64,000 bases of DNA, taken from positions 2,852,001 through 2,916,000 of the forward strand of contig NZ_CP088297.1 in assembly GCF_024666615.1 (NCBI RefSeq), given 5' to 3'. The stretch comes from Aquabacterium sp. J223. Its GTDB lineage: Bacteria > Pseudomonadota > Gammaproteobacteria > Burkholderiales > Burkholderiaceae_C. Numbering within the stretch: position 1 is the first letter of the stretch; each line of letters starts with the position of its first letter. The translations under genes were made by a program, and so were the position numbers. Positions 34,317-41,881 of the stretch are shown one piece after another. The notes under the pieces are model-generated. The model did not search any database. It was given only the letters and a program-made list of their open reading frames with translations, and had not been told where the DNA came from.

Positions 34317-35486
34317 TCAGGCGGCCTGCGCCTGCGGTTGGGGAGCGTCGTGCGGCGCGGCGTGCTGCGCCTGCCAGGCGGCCACGAAATGCGGGTCGCG
34401 CTGCATCAGGTCGGCGTGGCCGACCTGGCCGGTGCGCCGCATGTAGTCGTAGGCGAAGTCCAGCGGCGACAGGTGCAGCTTGTCGGCCACGTGCTCGTAC
34501 CAGTCCAGGCTGCGGGCGGCGGCCTGCTGGAAGGTGCTGGAATGCGCGCGCCGCTGGCCCTCGAAGGCGGCGAAGGCGGCGGCCAGGTCGCGCGGGTGCT
34601 CGGCCAGCGCCCGCTGCAGCGCGATGGCGTCCTGCATCGCCATGCGGGTGCCCGAGCCCAGCGAGAAGTGCACCGTGCGCAGCGCATCGCCCAGCAGCAC
34701 CATGTTGCGGTGGGTCCAGCGCTCGTTGCTGACGATGTTGGCCTCGAACCAGAGCGAGCGGTTGGTGAGCAGGTCGTGCCCGCCGAGGTCGGGCGCGAAG
34801 ACCTCCGCGCACAGGCGGCGGCTGTCGTCCTCGCTGGCGTCCTCCAGCCCGGCGCGGCGCCAGGTGTCGGGGTCGACCTCGACCAGGAAGGTGCTGAACT
34901 CGGCGCTGTACTGGTAGGCGTGGGCGATGAACAGCCCGTGGGCACCGGGCCGGAAGATCAGCGACACCGGATGGAAGCGCTGGCGCGTGCCGTACCAGGC
35001 GAACTTGTTGCGCCGCTTCTCGAAGCGCGGGCGGAAGTGGTCGGCGAAGCGGGTGCGCGTGGCGCTGTTGCCGCCGTCGGCGGCCACCAGCAGGTCCACC
35101 CCGTCGGCCAGCGCCTGCACGTCGGCGATGCGGTGGCCGTGGTGCACCCGAACGCCGACGCGTTCGCAGGCGCGCTGCAGCACCTGCAGCATGTCCAGCC
35201 GCGCGGTGCGCGAGAAGTGGTTGCCCTGCACCTGCACCCGCGTGCCCTGGTGCACGATCTCCATGTAGTCGCAGCGCTCGTGGTGCGCCACGAACTCGGC
35301 ATGGAACTCGGGGTCGGCCTCCTTCAGGAACGCCAGCCCGACGTCGGAGAACACCACGCCCCAGCCGTAGGTGGCGCCGGCGGGGTTCTGCTCGTAGACG
35401 TCGATCTGATGGCCGGGGTCGTGCTTCTTGGCCAGCAGCGAGAAGTACAGGCCGGCCGGGCCGGCGCCGATGACGGCGATCTTCAT
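34317..35486 (-). CDS. FAD-dependent monooxygenase, salicylyl-CoA 5-hydroxylase-like
   Basis: 389 residues. FAD-binding GAGPAGLYFSLL (about 7-18) opens the protein; VAADGGNSATR and GDALRTVHFSLGSGTRMAMQDA are the second and third flavin motifs. The YGWGVVFSD and RRNKFAWYGT blocks resemble the N-terminal flavin domain of salicylyl-CoA 5-hydroxylase and 2-aminobenzoyl-CoA monooxygenase, which hydroxylate aryl-CoA esters instead of free acids. The ATP-dependent ligase gene directly upstream overlaps by 4 bases (ATGA), so ligase and hydroxylase form a CoA-ester route. The product would be a gentisyl-CoA-type compound if the substrate is salicylate (inference). Confidence 0.8.
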   Translation of the reverse strand: MKIAVIGAGPAGLYFSLLAKKHDPGHQIDVYEQNPAGATYGWGVVFSDVGLAFLKEADPEFHAEFVAHHERCDYMEIVHQGTRVQVQGNHFSRTARLDMLQVLQRACERVGVRVHHGHRIADVQALADGVDLLVAADGGNSATRTRFADHFRPRFEKRRNKFAWYGTRQRFHPVSLIFRPGAHGLFIAHAYQYSAEFSTFLVEVDPDTWRRAGLEDASEDDSRRLCAEVFAPDLGGHDLLTNRSLWFEANIVSNERWTHRNMVLLGDALRTVHFSLGSGTRMAMQDAIALQRALAEHPRDLAAAFAAFEGQRRAHSSTFQQAAARSLDWYEHVADKLHLSPLDFAYDYMRRTGQVGHADLMQRDPHFVAAWQAQHAAPHDAPQPQAQAA

Positions 35487-37165
35487 GTCGGGGCTCCAGG
35501 TTGCGCGGCGACCTGCGCCGTCTCGGCGGCGAGCAGTTCGGCGATGCGGCGCTTGAGCGCCGGCTTGTCCAGCTTGCCCACGCGGGTGACGGGGAAGCTG
35601 TCCACCACCTCCACGCGTTCGGGGCACTTGAACTTGGCCAGGCCCTGCGCGACGAGGAAGTCGGCCAGCGCCTTGACATCGGGCGTCGTGCGGCCGGGGC
35701 GCGGGATGAGGAAGACGCAGCCCTTCTCGCCGTAGAACGGATCGGGCATGGCGACCAGCTTGGCGTCGGCCACCGCGGGATGGCGGCTGACGAAGGCCTC
35801 CACTTCCTCGCAGCCGATCTTCTCGCCGCCTCGGTTGACGTTGTCGCGCAGCCGGCCCTCGAAGGCGTAGTGCCAGCGGCCGTCGACGTGGTGCGCGGTC
35901 ATCATGTCGCCGGTGCGGTAGAAGCCGTCGCGGGTGAACGCCTCGGCGTTGGCCTGCGGGTGGCCGACATAACCCGTGAGCGTGGACGGCCCGCGGAAGC
36001 ACAGTTCGCCGGCCTCGCCCGGGGCCACCGGCTCCTCGGTGCCAGGGCGCAGCAACACCAGTTCGTCGTCCTCGCAGCCGGAGGCGCCCTGCGTGGCATG
36101 ACGGGCCTGCGCCGGCGCATCCGCCGGCGACCCCAGCAGCAGCCCTTCGGTGATGCCGTACAGGTTGGAGCACGGCACGCCCAGGTGCGCCTCCAGCGTG
36201 TCGGCGCGGCTCATGGTGGCGAACAGGCGCAGGCTGGACAGGTCGTGTTGCGCCAGGTCGCCGTAGGCCATGAGCTGCGGCGCGATCGGCCCGATGGACA
36301 GCGCATGCGTCACCCGGTGCTGCTCGACGAGTTCGAGCATGCGGCGGATGTCGACCTTGGGCATGAGCACCGCGCTCGTGCCGGCCAGCACCACGGGCAT
36401 CAGGGCGTACAGCTGGCCGGCGTTGTGCATCAGCGGCAGCGACCAGACGACGCGGCCCTCGCCGTCGATGCGGAAGCGCCGCATCCAGCCGGCGGCGTGC
36501 CCGAGGTACTCGCCGTGGAAGCGCGGGATGATCTTCGGCACGCCGGTGGTGCCGCCCGAAAGCTGGAAGCTCAGCACGTCCTCGCGGCCGGGGGCGACGG
36601 CGGCCAGCCGCGCGCGCGCCGTGGCCAGCGGCATGCCGTCGATGAACCGCTGCAGCTCGTCGTCCGGCCCGCGCACGACGATGCGGTGCCGCAGCCCCGG
36701 GTGCCGGTCCATCATGCGGCGCGCGAAGGCCGGCAGGTCGAAGCCGGCGCTGAAGTCCGCCTGCACGAAGTACAGCCGCGCGCCCGACTGCTCGGCGAGC
36801 TGGCCGATCTCGACCTCGCGGTGCTGCGGCAGCGAGCACACCGGCACGATGCCCGCCTTGAAGCAGGCCAGCAGCACCAGCGCCGTCTCCACCGTGGTGC
36901 CGAGCTGGCAAAGGGCGCGGTCGCCGGGCTCGGCGCCGAACGCCAGCAGCGCGGCGGCGAGCCGCTCGCTGTCCTCGTCGAGCTGGCGGAAGCCGATGGT
37001 GCGCTCGTCGCTGATGAAGGCCGGCGCGTCGCCCCGCCGGGCGGCGGTGGCGCGCAGGGCATCGCCGACGCTGGCGTCGATCCAGCTGCCGCTGCCCAAT
37101 GCGCGTCGTGCCCGCTCGGCGTCGGGGTAGACCACCCCGGGAACGGTGAAGCGTCGTGCCGTCAT
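35483..37165 (-). CDS. AMP ligase of the 2,3-dihydroxybenzoate/salicylate (EntE/DhbE) type
   Basis: 560 residues from ATG 37165, with a GGAG site before it. The motif SGGTTGVPKIIPR is the EntE/DhbE form of the ATP loop; YGITEG and GRLRDNVNRGGEKIGCEEVE complete the ANL set, with a final lysine in RVGKLDKPALK. This subfamily adenylates ortho-hydroxybenzoates. With an aryl-CoA hydroxylase as the overlapping next gene, it most likely makes salicylyl-AMP or salicylyl-CoA, as SdgA does in Streptomyces. No carrier protein or siderophore gene is nearby, so a siderophore role is unlikely. Confidence 0.8.
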   Translation of the reverse strand: MTARRFTVPGVVYPDAERARRALGSGSWIDASVGDALRATAARRGDAPAFISDERTIGFRQLDEDSERLAAALLAFGAEPGDRALCQLGTTVETALVLLACFKAGIVPVCSLPQHREVEIGQLAEQSGARLYFVQADFSAGFDLPAFARRMMDRHPGLRHRIVVRGPDDELQRFIDGMPLATARARLAAVAPGREDVLSFQLSGGTTGVPKIIPRFHGEYLGHAAGWMRRFRIDGEGRVVWSLPLMHNAGQLYALMPVVLAGTSAVLMPKVDIRRMLELVEQHRVTHALSIGPIAPQLMAYGDLAQHDLSSLRLFATMSRADTLEAHLGVPCSNLYGITEGLLLGSPADAPAQARHATQGASGCEDDELVLLRPGTEEPVAPGEAGELCFRGPSTLTGYVGHPQANAEAFTRDGFYRTGDMMTAHHVDGRWHYAFEGRLRDNVNRGGEKIGCEEVEAFVSRHPAVADAKLVAMPDPFYGEKGCVFLIPRPGRTTPDVKALADFLVAQGLAKFKCPERVEVVDSFPVTRVGKLDKPALKRRIAELLAAETAQVAAQPGAPT

Positions 37166-37199
37166 GGGCGGGTCTCCTTTGTGGGTGTGGTGGCGCGGT

Positions 37200-38072
37200 T
37201 CAGGCCACGGGGGCGATGACCACGCGGTCGCGGTCCAGCACCTCGATGCGGCCGTGCAGCCCGCCGGTGAAGAGGCCATACCAGACGGCGGGCTTGAGGC
37301 CCAGCGCCTTGCGGCCGAACTCGATCGGCGCCTGTGCCTCGATGCGGTCGTGGCCGTCCTGCGCCGTCACCGTGCAGTCGCCGCGCCGGCGCGCCTCGGC
37401 CACCAGAGAGGAAAACTCGTCGACCTGCGGCACGTACAGGCGGATGGGCGCGTTGGCACGGCCGTCGTCCAGCAGCGCAGCCTTGCGCGCCCACACATCG
37501 TCGATGCGGGTGACGCGGGTGCCCGCGGCACGCGCCGCGTCCTCGGCCTCGACGGCGGCCTGCAGCGTCAGCGCACCGTCGCGGGCGTCCAGCGCGGTGA
37601 GCGGCCGCAGCTTGCGGGTGAACTCGATGAAGTAGCCGTTGGGGTCGCGCACGTAGATCGACTCGATCACCTCGTGCCGCGTCTCGGCCGACACCTTCAG
37701 GCCCTGCGCCTCCAGGCGGTGCTTCCACTGCAGCAGGTCGGCCTCGGTCTCGACCTGCCAGGCGGTGTGGGTGGCGTCGAAGACATGGTCGTCCGGCGTC
37801 GGCGGCCGCTCGGCGCGGCCCTGCATCGACGCCGGCGGCTCGCTGCCCAGGTAGTAGAAGAAGGCGATGGTCGCGCCCTGGCCGGCATCGAAGAAGAAGT
37901 GCAGGAAGTCCGGGTGCGTGGACGGCCCCCAGCCGCGGGCGGAGATGACGTGCACCAGCGGCAGGCCGAGCAGGTCGCGGTAGAAGTGCAGCGTCTCCTT
38001 GAGCTTCCAGGTCGGGCGGGCGGTGTGGTCGACACCGTGCAGCGTGGGCGTGGGCAGGTCGCGGGCGGACAT
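37200..38072 (-). CDS. VOC (glyoxalase/extradiol dioxygenase fold) protein with a C-terminal extension
   Basis: 290 residues. The first half (about 12-150) is a VOC fold with plausible metal ligands: His in GVDHTARP, His in DATHTAW, and Glu in YFIEFTRK, the two-His-one-Glu triad of extradiol dioxygenases and glyoxalases. The second half (about 155-290) is not a recognisable second VOC repeat; it ends with GLHGRIEVLDRDRVVIAPVA. It lies between the hydrolase and the ligase genes. In an operon with no other ring-opening enzyme, it could be the ring-cleavage step, but this is inference only. Confidence 0.72.
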   Translation of the reverse strand: MSARDLPTPTLHGVDHTARPTWKLKETLHFYRDLLGLPLVHVISARGWGPSTHPDFLHFFFDAGQGATIAFFYYLGSEPPASMQGRAERPPTPDDHVFDATHTAWQVETEADLLQWKHRLEAQGLKVSAETRHEVIESIYVRDPNGYFIEFTRKLRPLTALDARDGALTLQAAVEAEDAARAAGTRVTRIDDVWARKAALLDDGRANAPIRLYVPQVDEFSSLVAEARRRGDCTVTAQDGHDRIEAQAPIEFGRKALGLKPAVWYGLFTGGLHGRIEVLDRDRVVIAPVA

Positions 38073-38109
38073 GGCGGTCTTTCGTCGAAGGGGTTGGCGG
38101 CGAAGGGGA

Positions 38110-39363
38110 TCAGGCCGGGAAGCGCTCGCGCAGCCATTGCGCGAGCAGGCGGCCCGCGGCGTGACGTCCGGGCTCTTCGTCGGCGGTCAGCGCGCGGCCG
38201 TGGTGGTCACCGCGCACGCGCTCATGGCGCTTGTCGTGGCTGGCGATCGACTCGACGATGCGCCGCACGTCGCCGGGAAAGCAGGCCTGGTCGCCGGTGT
38301 ACTCGACCACCAGCACCGGCTGCGTGAGGGCCGGTGCGCACGTCGCCAGCGTGGCGTTGGAACTCAGGCCCGACCAGGTCGACAGCCAGCTCTCGGGCGT
38401 GCACTGGCGGGCGAAACCCACCGCGCCGTAGTTGGACGCATAAGGGTCCGCGCCCCACAACGAGCCGAAGCGGCGGTCCGACGCATCGAGCGACAGGTCG
38501 AAGCAGCGCAGGTCGGCGTCGGTGCGCCAGACGTTGAGGATGGGCGTGTGGCCGGCCAGGCGCTTGTCGTCGCTCGTCGCCTCGCGACCCTGGGCCTTCA
38601 CGCGTTGGCGGGCCGCCTGCCGGCGCTCGATGAGCGCCCTCGCCTTCGCGTCCAGCCGTGCCACGCGTTCGCGCTGGGCCGCGCGGTAGCGTTCGACGAA
38701 CGCCGCGTCGTATCGCGTGCCCTCGCGACCGCGCCAGCCGTTGCCACGGTCGAGCGGGTCGAGCGTCGGGTCGACGGACAGCGGGTCGTCCTCGTCGGTG
38801 ACGGAGGGGTCGATGCAGTTCATCAGCAGCGCGCCCTGCCCCGGGTGCGGGCCGACAAAGACCAGGCCGTCGGCTTGCGGCATGTCGAGTTCGCCCAGCT
38901 GGGTCGGCCGGCCGCCCGGCGTGCGGGCGAGGCGCTGCGAGCCTGGCAGCGCGGCCTGCTGCGCATAGAAGGCATAGAGCCCCGCGCCGCCGGAGTTGCC
39001 CAGCAGCACGATGCGGCGAAAGCCCTGTGCACGCAGGAACGTCAGGCCGGCCGCCACGTCGTGCAGCGCGAACTCGTGTTCCAGCCGCAGGTCGTTGCCC
39101 ACCGAGCGCGGCTGCTGCGACCAGGCCGCGAACCCCGCGCCCACGATGTCGGGGATGAGGTAGTGGCAGGCCATGAACTCGCGCGGGTGCATGACACAGA
39201 CGACGGTGTCGGTCGGCGTCGATGGCCGGTACAGCGCACCGCCGCAGGCGGCGCCGTCGGCGGTGCGCAGCACCACGTTGCGCGTCACCGCCCCGTCGGG
39301 CAGGTCGCGGGGGTTCCAGTCGGTGTTGAGGAAGCCGGCGGTGGCGGCATGGACGCTGGACAT
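38110..39363 (-). CDS. Alpha/beta hydrolase family protein
   Basis: 417 residues from ATG 39363; a GTG 13 codons upstream (39402) is possible. A nucleophile elbow GNSGGAG (around 126-132) with Ser, a late Asp in VVEYTGDQACFPGD and a His near RGDHHGR make a credible catalytic triad. I chose the ATG because a promoter-like pair on this strand (TTGACG and CATGAT) would place the transcript start downstream of the GTG. It heads the leftward six-gene operon, directly after a perfect 24-bp operator-like sequence. It may release a hydroxybenzoate from an ester or amide precursor (inference). Confidence 0.78.
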   Translation of the reverse strand: MSSVHAATAGFLNTDWNPRDLPDGAVTRNVVLRTADGAACGGALYRPSTPTDTVVCVMHPREFMACHYLIPDIVGAGFAAWSQQPRSVGNDLRLEHEFALHDVAAGLTFLRAQGFRRIVLLGNSGGAGLYAFYAQQAALPGSQRLARTPGGRPTQLGELDMPQADGLVFVGPHPGQGALLMNCIDPSVTDEDDPLSVDPTLDPLDRGNGWRGREGTRYDAAFVERYRAAQRERVARLDAKARALIERRQAARQRVKAQGREATSDDKRLAGHTPILNVWRTDADLRCFDLSLDASDRRFGSLWGADPYASNYGAVGFARQCTPESWLSTWSGLSSNATLATCAPALTQPVLVVEYTGDQACFPGDVRRIVESIASHDKRHERVRGDHHGRALTADEEPGRHAAGRLLAQWLRERFPA

Positions 39364-39412
39364 CGGCGTGGCGCAAGGCGCGGTGGCGAAGGCGATGGCC
39401 ACATCATGCGCC

Positions 39413-39436
39413 TTGTTTGACGTCTACGTCAAACAA
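39413..39436. promoter_or_regulatory. Perfect 24-bp inverted repeat, TetR operator candidate
   Basis: Left arm TTGTTTGACG (39413-39422), spacer TCTA, right arm CGTCAAACAA (39427-39436): ten of ten pairs match. It lies 50 bases before the hydrolase start and 96 bases after the end of a TetR gene on the same strand. A TTGACG hexamer usable as a -35 box on the minus strand lies within it. Size and symmetry fit a TetR dimer site. Confidence 0.7.
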
Positions 39437-39445
39437 TAGACGTTA

Positions 39446-39455
39446 GTGTTAACAC
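39446..39455. promoter_or_regulatory. Ten-base palindrome beside the operator
   Basis: GTGTTAACAC is a perfect 10-base palindrome 9 bases from the 24-bp operator, in an AT-rich patch that is rare in this sequence. It may be a second, shorter binding site or part of the promoter. Confidence 0.4.
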
Positions 39456-39531
39456 GGGGTCGCAATGCGGCCGTGGCGTCATCGCCCCGGTTCGTGGATC
39501 GGGCAGAACCGGCGTCCGGCGACGCCGCGGA

Positions 39532-40242
39532 TCAGCGTGTGCGGACCTTGGCCTCGAGCACGCCCAGCGCGTCGCGCATCTGCTCGAGCGCTTCGGCGGC
39601 GGTGTCGGCGCGCGCGCGCCGCGGCGTGGTGGCCATCAGCGAGCGCAGGCTGAAGTCGACGATGGTCTGCGCGACGCCTTCGGCCGGCACATCGCCGTCG
39701 GGATCGAACCACCAGGCGCACCAGTTGCACATGCCCAGGATGGCGAAGGCGCTGACGTGCGCGTTGACGCGGCGGAACACGCCGGCGTGGATGCCGCGCT
39801 CGATGGCGTCGACGAAGTTGTCCAGCACCGCGCGCCGCGATGCCGCGGCCTGCGACCGGTGCGGCTCGGGCAGGCTGCTCTCGCTGCGCTCGACGACACG
39901 GAACTGCAGCGGGTGACGGAGGATGAGGCTGGCGTGCTGCTCGACCAGGCGGCGCAGGGCCTCGTCCGGCGCCATTTCGGCACCGCTGCGCGCCAGCTCG
40001 CCGGCCATGCGCGCGGCCTGCTCGGTCACCTCCTCCGTCAGCGCCTGCAGCATCGACTCCTTGCTGGGGAAGTAGTAGTACAGCGCGGTGCGGGTGACGC
40101 CGACCGCATCGGCGATGTCGTTGATGTTGGTGCCGCCGAAGCCGCGTTCGATGAACAGCCGGCAGGCCGCGTCCAGCAGCGCCTGCCGTTGCTGGTCGTT
40201 GCGACGTGCGCGGCCCTTCGCGGCGGCAGTGGGTCTGGTCAA
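39532..40242 (-). CDS. TetR/AcrR family transcriptional regulator
   Basis: About 236 residues if it starts at TTG 40242 (TTG ACC AGA CCC); no ATG or GTG suits the N-terminus, so this start is uncertain. The helix-turn-helix reads FIERGFGGTNINDIADAVG followed by VTRTALYYYFPSKESML, a textbook TetR domain, followed by a helical C-terminal domain of the TetR_C type with FDPDGDVPAEGVAQTIVDF. It ends 96 bases before a perfect inverted repeat at the head of the hydrolase-VOC-ligase-monooxygenase operon, which it very likely represses, probably with an aryl-CoA or aromatic acid as effector (inference). Confidence 0.85.
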   Translation of the reverse strand: MTRPTAAAKGRARRNDQQRQALLDAACRLFIERGFGGTNINDIADAVGVTRTALYYYFPSKESMLQALTEEVTEQAARMAGELARSGAEMAPDEALRRLVEQHASLILRHPLQFRVVERSESSLPEPHRSQAAASRRAVLDNFVDAIERGIHAGVFRRVNAHVSAFAILGMCNWCAWWFDPDGDVPAEGVAQTIVDFSLRSLMATTPRRARADTAAEALEQMRDALGVLEAKVRTR

Positions 40243-40280
40243 GTGCGGCTGGCGGTCGATGACGGATGACCCGGTCGAGT

Positions 40281-40694
40281 TTAGTGGTCGTGCCCGGCCA
40301 GCGGCGGCGGGACCACCAGCTCTCGGTATCCGGTGCCGGGGTCGTGCTCGCGGCGCAACGACCACTGCGGCAGGCGCAGCAGCAGCACCTCCGCGGTGGT
40401 GCGCACCAGGTTGCCGCGGCCCACGTGGCCGCCGACGACCCGGCCTTGCGCATCGGCCACCGCCATGTGCAGGTGCGCCCCGTCCGGCGTCAGCGTGCCG
40501 GACAGGGTGAGGATCTCGACCGGGCCGTCGAGCACCGTCTCGTCGTCCGCACCGGCCAGGCGCAATCGGACCCGCGACAGGCTGCCGATGCCGCTCAGCA
40601 CGAAGGCCGACACGTCGCCGGCGGCCTCCAGCGCGGCGCGCAGGTCGTCGCCGGGACGCAACCGCAAGGGACACAGCGCCGACGCCATGAGCAT
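40281..40694 (-). CDS. PPC/DUF296 domain protein
   Basis: 137 residues, nearly all one PPC (DUF296) domain. Recognisable blocks are RPGDDLRAALEAAG, AFVLSGIGSLSRVRLRLAG, LSGTLTPDGAHLHMAVADAQGRVVGGHV (shortened: GAHLHMAVADAQGRVVGGHV) and the closing beta strands; the histidine pair in HLHMAV and GGH could bind a metal. In plants the domain is part of AT-hook proteins, while bacterial stand-alone forms have no settled role. It lies 38 bases upstream of the TetR gene in the same direction and may be co-transcribed with it. Confidence 0.85.
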   Translation of the reverse strand: MLMASALCPLRLRPGDDLRAALEAAGDVSAFVLSGIGSLSRVRLRLAGADDETVLDGPVEILTLSGTLTPDGAHLHMAVADAQGRVVGGHVGRGNLVRTTAEVLLLRLPQWSLRREHDPGTGYRELVVPPPLAGHDH

Positions 40695-40725
40695 GGAGGC
40701 TTCCCGAGTGGATGGAGACGCGATG

Positions 40726-41103
40726 CTACGGCCGCCCGACCAGCGCGCCGACCCAGGCGCCGCAGGCGACGCTCGCCACCCCGGGCACCAGGAAGAGGGG
40801 CAAGGTCAAGCCGCCGAGCGCCTCTGGCGGCGGCACCCGCGGCTTGACCGAGTTGCCCAGCGTGGTCAACGCCACGTCGGCGCCGAAGAAGACCGCGGCC
40901 ACCAGCACCGTGACGGCAAAGACCTTCAACCACACCGCGGGGGACCGGGGCCAGATCGGGTGCCGCGGCCCCCAGGTCAGGACGGCACTGCCGAGCCCGA
41001 AGACCAGGACCCAGGCGACAGGCACGACGCCGACGGGCCGGAGCAGCGCCAGCAGCCCGGTGAACGCGACCGCATGCGCCAGCAGGCCGGCCAGCGCCGT
41101 CAC
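40726..41103 (-). CDS. Small membrane protein, unknown function
   Basis: 125 residues from GTG 41103, which overlaps the stop of the GNAT gene (GTGA). Four hydrophobic segments can be seen: about 2-18, 24-44, 60-80 and 98-122. The segment LLRPVGVVPVAWVLVFGLG and the loop NSVKPRVPPPEALGG separate them. I do not recognise a family. It ends the short leftward run DHFR-like, DUF1697-like, GNAT, membrane protein, all joined by 4-base overlaps. Confidence 0.65.
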   Translation of the reverse strand: MTALAGLLAHAVAFTGLLALLRPVGVVPVAWVLVFGLGSAVLTWGPRHPIWPRSPAVWLKVFAVTVLVAAVFFGADVALTTLGNSVKPRVPPPEALGGLTLPLFLVPGVASVACGAWVGALVGRP

Positions 41104-41594
41104 GCCGTCCGCCGTTCGAAGCGCTGCTCGTTGACCCGCCGTCCCCACGTCGTGCCCTCACGTTGGTCCACCAGGCGAAAGCCATGGCCCTCGTACAGGT
41201 GCCGCGCGGCGTCCAGCCCCTCGAAGGTCCACAGGAACACCTTGCGGTACCCCCGTGCGTCGCAGAAGTCCATGGCCTGCGCCAGCAGGCGCCGCCCGAC
41301 GCCCTGTCCCCGCAGCGCATCGGAGGTGATGAACCACCGCAGGTGCGCGCCTTCCGCTTCGACGTGCGAGGCGTCGATGACGATCGAACCTTCGACCTCC
41401 GTTTCACGCGCCAGCCACAGCCCGTCGCGGCCCGGCACGCAGCGCAGGCAGAACCGGCTCAGCTCGGTGGCCACCTTGGCCTCGAACTCGACGCCGAAGC
41501 CGCTGGCCCGGGCGTAGTACGACGCGTGCAGGGCCGCGATGCGGCCGATGCAGCCGGGGGCGTAGCCTTCGGAAAGGGTGGCGGGCATGGTCAT
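41100..41594 (-). CDS. GNAT family N-acetyltransferase
   Basis: 164 residues. The acetyl-CoA-binding motif A is LRGQGVGRRLLAQAMDFC (about 97-114), preceded by LRWFITSD, and motif B is LYEGHGFRLVDQREG. It transfers an acetyl group to an unknown amine. The ATG at 41594 overlaps the stop of the upstream small gene (ATGA); a second in-frame ATG two codons later is possible. Homologues of this kind are sometimes fused to MarR domains, but no such domain is here. Confidence 0.85.
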   Translation of the reverse strand: MTMPATLSEGYAPGCIGRIAALHASYYARASGFGVEFEAKVATELSRFCLRCVPGRDGLWLARETEVEGSIVIDASHVEAEGAHLRWFITSDALRGQGVGRRLLAQAMDFCDARGYRKVFLWTFEGLDAARHLYEGHGFRLVDQREGTTWGRRVNEQRFERRTA

Positions 41595-41881
41595 GCCACC
41601 GCGCATTTGCGCACGGTGTGCAGGGTGCGGGTGGTGATCGTCCTGCCGAACGTCCGTTCCAGCAAGGCCATGAGGGCCGGCCCCTTCGGCCCCGGCACGT
41701 CGGCCGACAGCACCTCGGTTCCGGTGACGATCGGGATGTGGGCGCCGTCCTGCTCGATGGGCAGGGCGAGCGACAGCTCCGCCGGGCGCCGAAGGAAGGT
41801 GACCACCCGCTTGGCCGAGGCCGGCAGGTCGAAGGCGGCGAAGGGGTCGGACCCGACGAACCCTGCGGCCTCGAAGCTCAA
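41591..41881 (-). CDS. Short protein resembling the C-terminal part of DUF1697
   Basis: 96 residues if started at TTG 41881, which overlaps the stop of the reductase gene (TTGA). The sequence AKRVVTFLRRPAELS, followed by VTGTEVLSADVPGPKG and LERTFGRTITTRTLHTVRK, resembles the second half of DUF1697 proteins, where the last block is commonly RNWNTVLKL-like. The first half of the family is missing, so this may be a truncated gene kept in frame between its neighbours. No function is known for the family. Confidence 0.5.
   Translation of the reverse strand: MSFEAAGFVGSDPFAAFDLPASAKRVVTFLRRPAELSLALPIEQDGAHIPIVTGTEVLSADVPGPKGPALMALLERTFGRTITTRTLHTVRKCAVA

Noticed and set aside
35483..37165. Siderophore (EntE/DhbE) biosynthesis as the role of the AMP ligase
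   Set aside because: There is no isochorismatase, carrier protein or NRPS gene nearby, and the ligase overlaps a catabolic aryl-CoA monooxygenase gene.
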